Below, piece by piece: positions 62,197 through 64,000 of a DNA stretch of 64,000 bases. A model generated the notes under the pieces. That model worked only from the letters and a program-made list of their open reading frames with translations. It was not told the DNA's origin and did no database searches. The first letter of the stretch is position 1. Every line of letters starts with the position of its first letter. This DNA is from Caenicola sp034331105 (lineage in GTDB: Bacteria > Synergistota > Synergistia > Synergistales > Synergistaceae), in the NCBI GenBank assembly GCA_034331105.1, contig JAXQGB010000015.1, positions 62,001 through 126,000 of the forward strand, in the 5' to 3' direction. The translations under genes and the position numbers were made by a program.

Positions 62197-63312
62197 ATGA
62201 AAATTGCACTGGGAGCTGACCATGCGGGATACGGACTTAAAGAAGAGATCAAGGAACACCTTGTATCAGCGGGACATGAGATCATAGACTGCGGGACATC
62301 TTCGGGGGACCTCAGCGTGGATTATCCCGACTGCGGATTCAGGGCTGCAGAGATGGTTGCCAGTCACAAGGCGGAACTCGGGATCCTTTTCTGCGGAACA
62401 GGGATCGGAATGAGCATAACCGCAAACAAAGTCGCAGGGATCAGGGCAGCTCTATGCCATGATCATTTCACAGCAGCAATGAGCCGCAGGCACAACAATG
62501 CAAACGTCCTGGCAATTGGAAGCAGAGTGACCGGTTCAGGCCTGGCAAAAGAAATAGTCGACACTTGGCTCAACGAAGAGTTTGAAGGCGGACGGCACGC
62601 ATTCCGGTTAGACAAGATAAGTGCATTCGAGAAAGACCATGCATCTGATGCGGCTTCAGCAACATGTTCATCAAATTCCGCAGGCGGAAGGACAGTTGTT
62701 GTAGATCATCCCCTTGTGAGGCACAAGCTTGGACTCATGCGGGACAAGAACACCTCATCAAAGGATTTCAGGGATCTTGTCCAGGAAGTGGCAGGCCTTA
62801 TGGTATATGAGATAACAAGGCACCTCTCACTTGAAGAGATCGAAATTGAAACTCCTGTCGCAAAGACAAGAGTATTCACACTTTCAGGCAAGAAGCTGGC
62901 AATCGTACCTGTATTGAGAGCCGGGCTCGGAATGGTAGAAGGCATCCTTAAACTGATACCGAATGCCAAGGTGGGGCATATTGGGCTTTACAGGGATCCC
63001 GAGACGCTGTTGCCTGTAGATTATTACTGTAAGCTGCCCAAAGATATTTCTGAAAGAGACATATTTGTTGTAGATCCAATGCTTGCAACAGGCGGATCAG
63101 CAGCTGCAGCGGTAGCGCATATAAAGGGTTACGGCGGAAAAAGGATCGCACTCGTCTCACTGCTGTCTGCCCCTGAAGGAATTGCGAGATTCCACGAAGA
63201 GCACCCGGATGTCGATATTTATACCGCGGCGGTCGACAGTCATCTGAACGATCACGGTTATATCGTGCCCGGACTTGGAGATGCAGGAGACAGACTTTTC
63301 GGTACAAAATAG
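62197..63312 (+). CDS. rpiB-upp: Fused ribose-5-phosphate isomerase B and uracil phosphoribosyltransferase
   Basis: 371-aa fusion. Residues 1 to about 148 are RpiB (LGADHAGYGLKEEI, the CGTGIGMSI active-site cysteine loop, HNNANVLAIGSR). A Ser/Ala-rich linker at about 150-163 leads to uracil phosphoribosyltransferase at about 165-371 (HPLVRHKLGLMRDKNTSSKD, PVLRAGLGMVEGI, PRPP loop VVDPMLATGGSA, PGLGDAGDRLFG). Both halves look complete. It would join pentose-phosphate supply with uracil salvage. The single frame has no stop or frameshift in the linker. Confidence 0.93.
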   Translation: MKIALGADHAGYGLKEEIKEHLVSAGHEIIDCGTSSGDLSVDYPDCGFRAAEMVASHKAELGILFCGTGIGMSITANKVAGIRAALCHDHFTAAMSRRHNNANVLAIGSRVTGSGLAKEIVDTWLNEEFEGGRHAFRLDKISAFEKDHASDAASATCSSNSAGGRTVVVDHPLVRHKLGLMRDKNTSSKDFRDLVQEVAGLMVYEITRHLSLEEIEIETPVAKTRVFTLSGKKLAIVPVLRAGLGMVEGILKLIPNAKVGHIGLYRDPETLLPVDYYCKLPKDISERDIFVVDPMLATGGSAAAAVAHIKGYGGKRIALVSLLSAPEGIARFHEEHPDVDIYTAAVDSHLNDHGYIVPGLGDAGDRLFGTK

Positions 63313-63337
63313 ATGAAGAGAAATTAGGACTGGTCCC

Positions 63338-64000
63338 GTGTTTTCAATATATCTCTTCACCCTGGTGACTTTTTTGTGGGGACTCGTTGCCACACCCGTT
63401 TCTATTGGTCTTGCACAAAAATTCAGGCTCCTGGACATACCCGGCGGCAGAAAAAAACACCACAGCATCATGCCGCGCGGTGCGGGCATTGTTCTGTGGA
63501 GCGGTTACCTGCTCTGGGCGCTTTTCGTAGGCAACCCCGGGGTAGAAGTGCCATATATAGCTACAGGTGCGACCATAGTGTTCATAGTTGGTTACATGGA
63601 TGACATGCACCCTCTGCCGCCGGTAATGAGGCTCTTCTTTCATTTGGCCGCAGCTGCATGGGTTTCCTATGCCCTTCCTATCCCGCTATGGCAAAGGATG
63701 TTGATAATTTTCTGGATAACGGGTACCACCAACGCCTATAACCTCATTGACGGGATGGATGGGCTCTGTCTTACTATGACACTTATCACCGCTCTTGTTG
63801 CTATATTTGCAGGAAATTTAGCTGTGTGGATGCCTGTAGCAGGACTGGTATTCGGAGTGCTGTTATGGAATTTTCCGCAGCCAAGGACATTCCTGGGTGA
63901 CGGAGGAAGCACCCTGCTCGGATATATATGTGCTTCGCATCTTGCATGGAGCATTTTTCCGGACCTCTTCGGAAAAGGGTTTTTCAGCCTTGCAGCTGTG
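63338..64000 (+). CDS. Polyprenyl-phosphate HexNAc-1-phosphate transferase (MraY/WecA/TagO family), 3' partial
   Basis: The open frame from GTG 63338 to the window end (221 codons) encodes a polytopic membrane glycosyltransferase that begins envelope-glycan assembly on undecaprenyl phosphate. Motifs: KKHHSIMPRGAGIVLW, the metal-binding GYMDDMHPLPPVMRLF, NAYNLIDGMDGL and FLGDGGSTLLGY. The WecA/TagO branch is favoured over MraY by NLIDGMDGL. The start has AGGA about 10 nt upstream. The 3' end is beyond the window. Confidence 0.88.
   Translation, partial: MFSIYLFTLVTFLWGLVATPVSIGLAQKFRLLDIPGGRKKHHSIMPRGAGIVLWSGYLLWALFVGNPGVEVPYIATGATIVFIVGYMDDMHPLPPVMRLFFHLAAAAWVSYALPIPLWQRMLIIFWITGTTNAYNLIDGMDGLCLTMTLITALVAIFAGNLAVWMPVAGLVFGVLLWNFPQPRTFLGDGGSTLLGYICASHLAWSIFPDLFGKGFFSLAAV

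Noticed and set aside
1..64000. CRISPR array
   Set aside because: No regularly spaced direct repeats with unique spacers were seen on reading through the window.

Overview
The window is 64 kb of a compact bacterial chromosome, with nearly every gene on the + strand. The organism looks like a strict anaerobe. It has a four-subunit 2-oxoacid:ferredoxin oxidoreductase, many 4Fe-4S ferredoxin-type proteins, an orange-protein-like NifX/MinD metallocluster operon, an iron-only-hydrogenase-type regulator and a selenocysteine peroxiredoxin. The gene mix (m-DAP dehydrogenase lysine branch, frequent GTG/TTG starts, MeaB, trehalose genes) would fit Synergistota or a related anaerobic lineage. That is inference; no rRNA gene is present to settle it.

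Layout. 1-3.4 kb: treT (5' end outside the window), an otsB-like phosphatase and an otsA-like synthase. 3.5-5.0 kb: a small ACT-type regulator on the minus strand and five tRNAs (Arg, His, Lys, Lys, Leu). 5.1-9.1 kb: DUF488 protein, drug/metabolite exporter, purine-type permease with its phosphoribosyltransferase, and a secreted glucosaminidase-like protein. 9.1-12.2 kb: acpS, nnrD/E, tsaE and tsaB, tightly packed. 12.3-16.5 kb: korDABC and the 23S rRNA methyltransferase rlmD. 16.5-28 kb: a looser, partly AT-rich accessory stretch rich in stress functions (YflT- and GlsB-type proteins, ABC exporter, Sec-peroxiredoxin, baeRF protein, pirin, QueG-like Fe-S protein, RidA, glyoxalase-fold protein, Fur/PerR regulator, QueD-like protein) with gene remnants between them. 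28.1-38.5 kb: a PAS-GGDEF protein, dapA-dapB-ddh, an FMN reductase, an SBP-GGDEF receptor, a dead acetyltransferase gene, a CoA-disulfide-reductase-like flavoprotein and a cupin.

38.5-43.1 kb is the most unusual block. It is an operon of DUF5320 protein, DUF134 regulator, NifU-like scaffold, NifX-like protein, two MinD ATPases with ferredoxin inserts, a metallo-beta-lactamase-fold protein and a second NifX-like protein. It starts at a consensus promoter framed by two identical TGACATATGTCA operators. 43.4-47.5 kb: a Cache-HAMP-PAS-GGDEF-HD-GYP protein, a membrane metallophosphoesterase and tRNA-Gly. 47.8-59.8 kb: a nitroreductase, then the proteostasis and housekeeping operon tig-clpP-clpX-lon-engB-valS-folC-pgeF. 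59.8-64 kb: a Gfo/Idh/MocA dehydrogenase, a small membrane protein, meaB, a fused rpiB-upp gene and the start of a polyprenyl-phosphate sugar-1-phosphate transferase gene.

The points most worth a second look are the UGA-encoded selenocysteine in the peroxiredoxin at 20727-21338 (hairpin just 3' of the UGA, no resolving cysteine), the two-operator promoter and 35-bp palindrome of the 38.5-kb operon, the rpiB-upp fusion, and a 26-nt copy of an rlmD segment 4 kb downstream of rlmD that marks a rearrangement.
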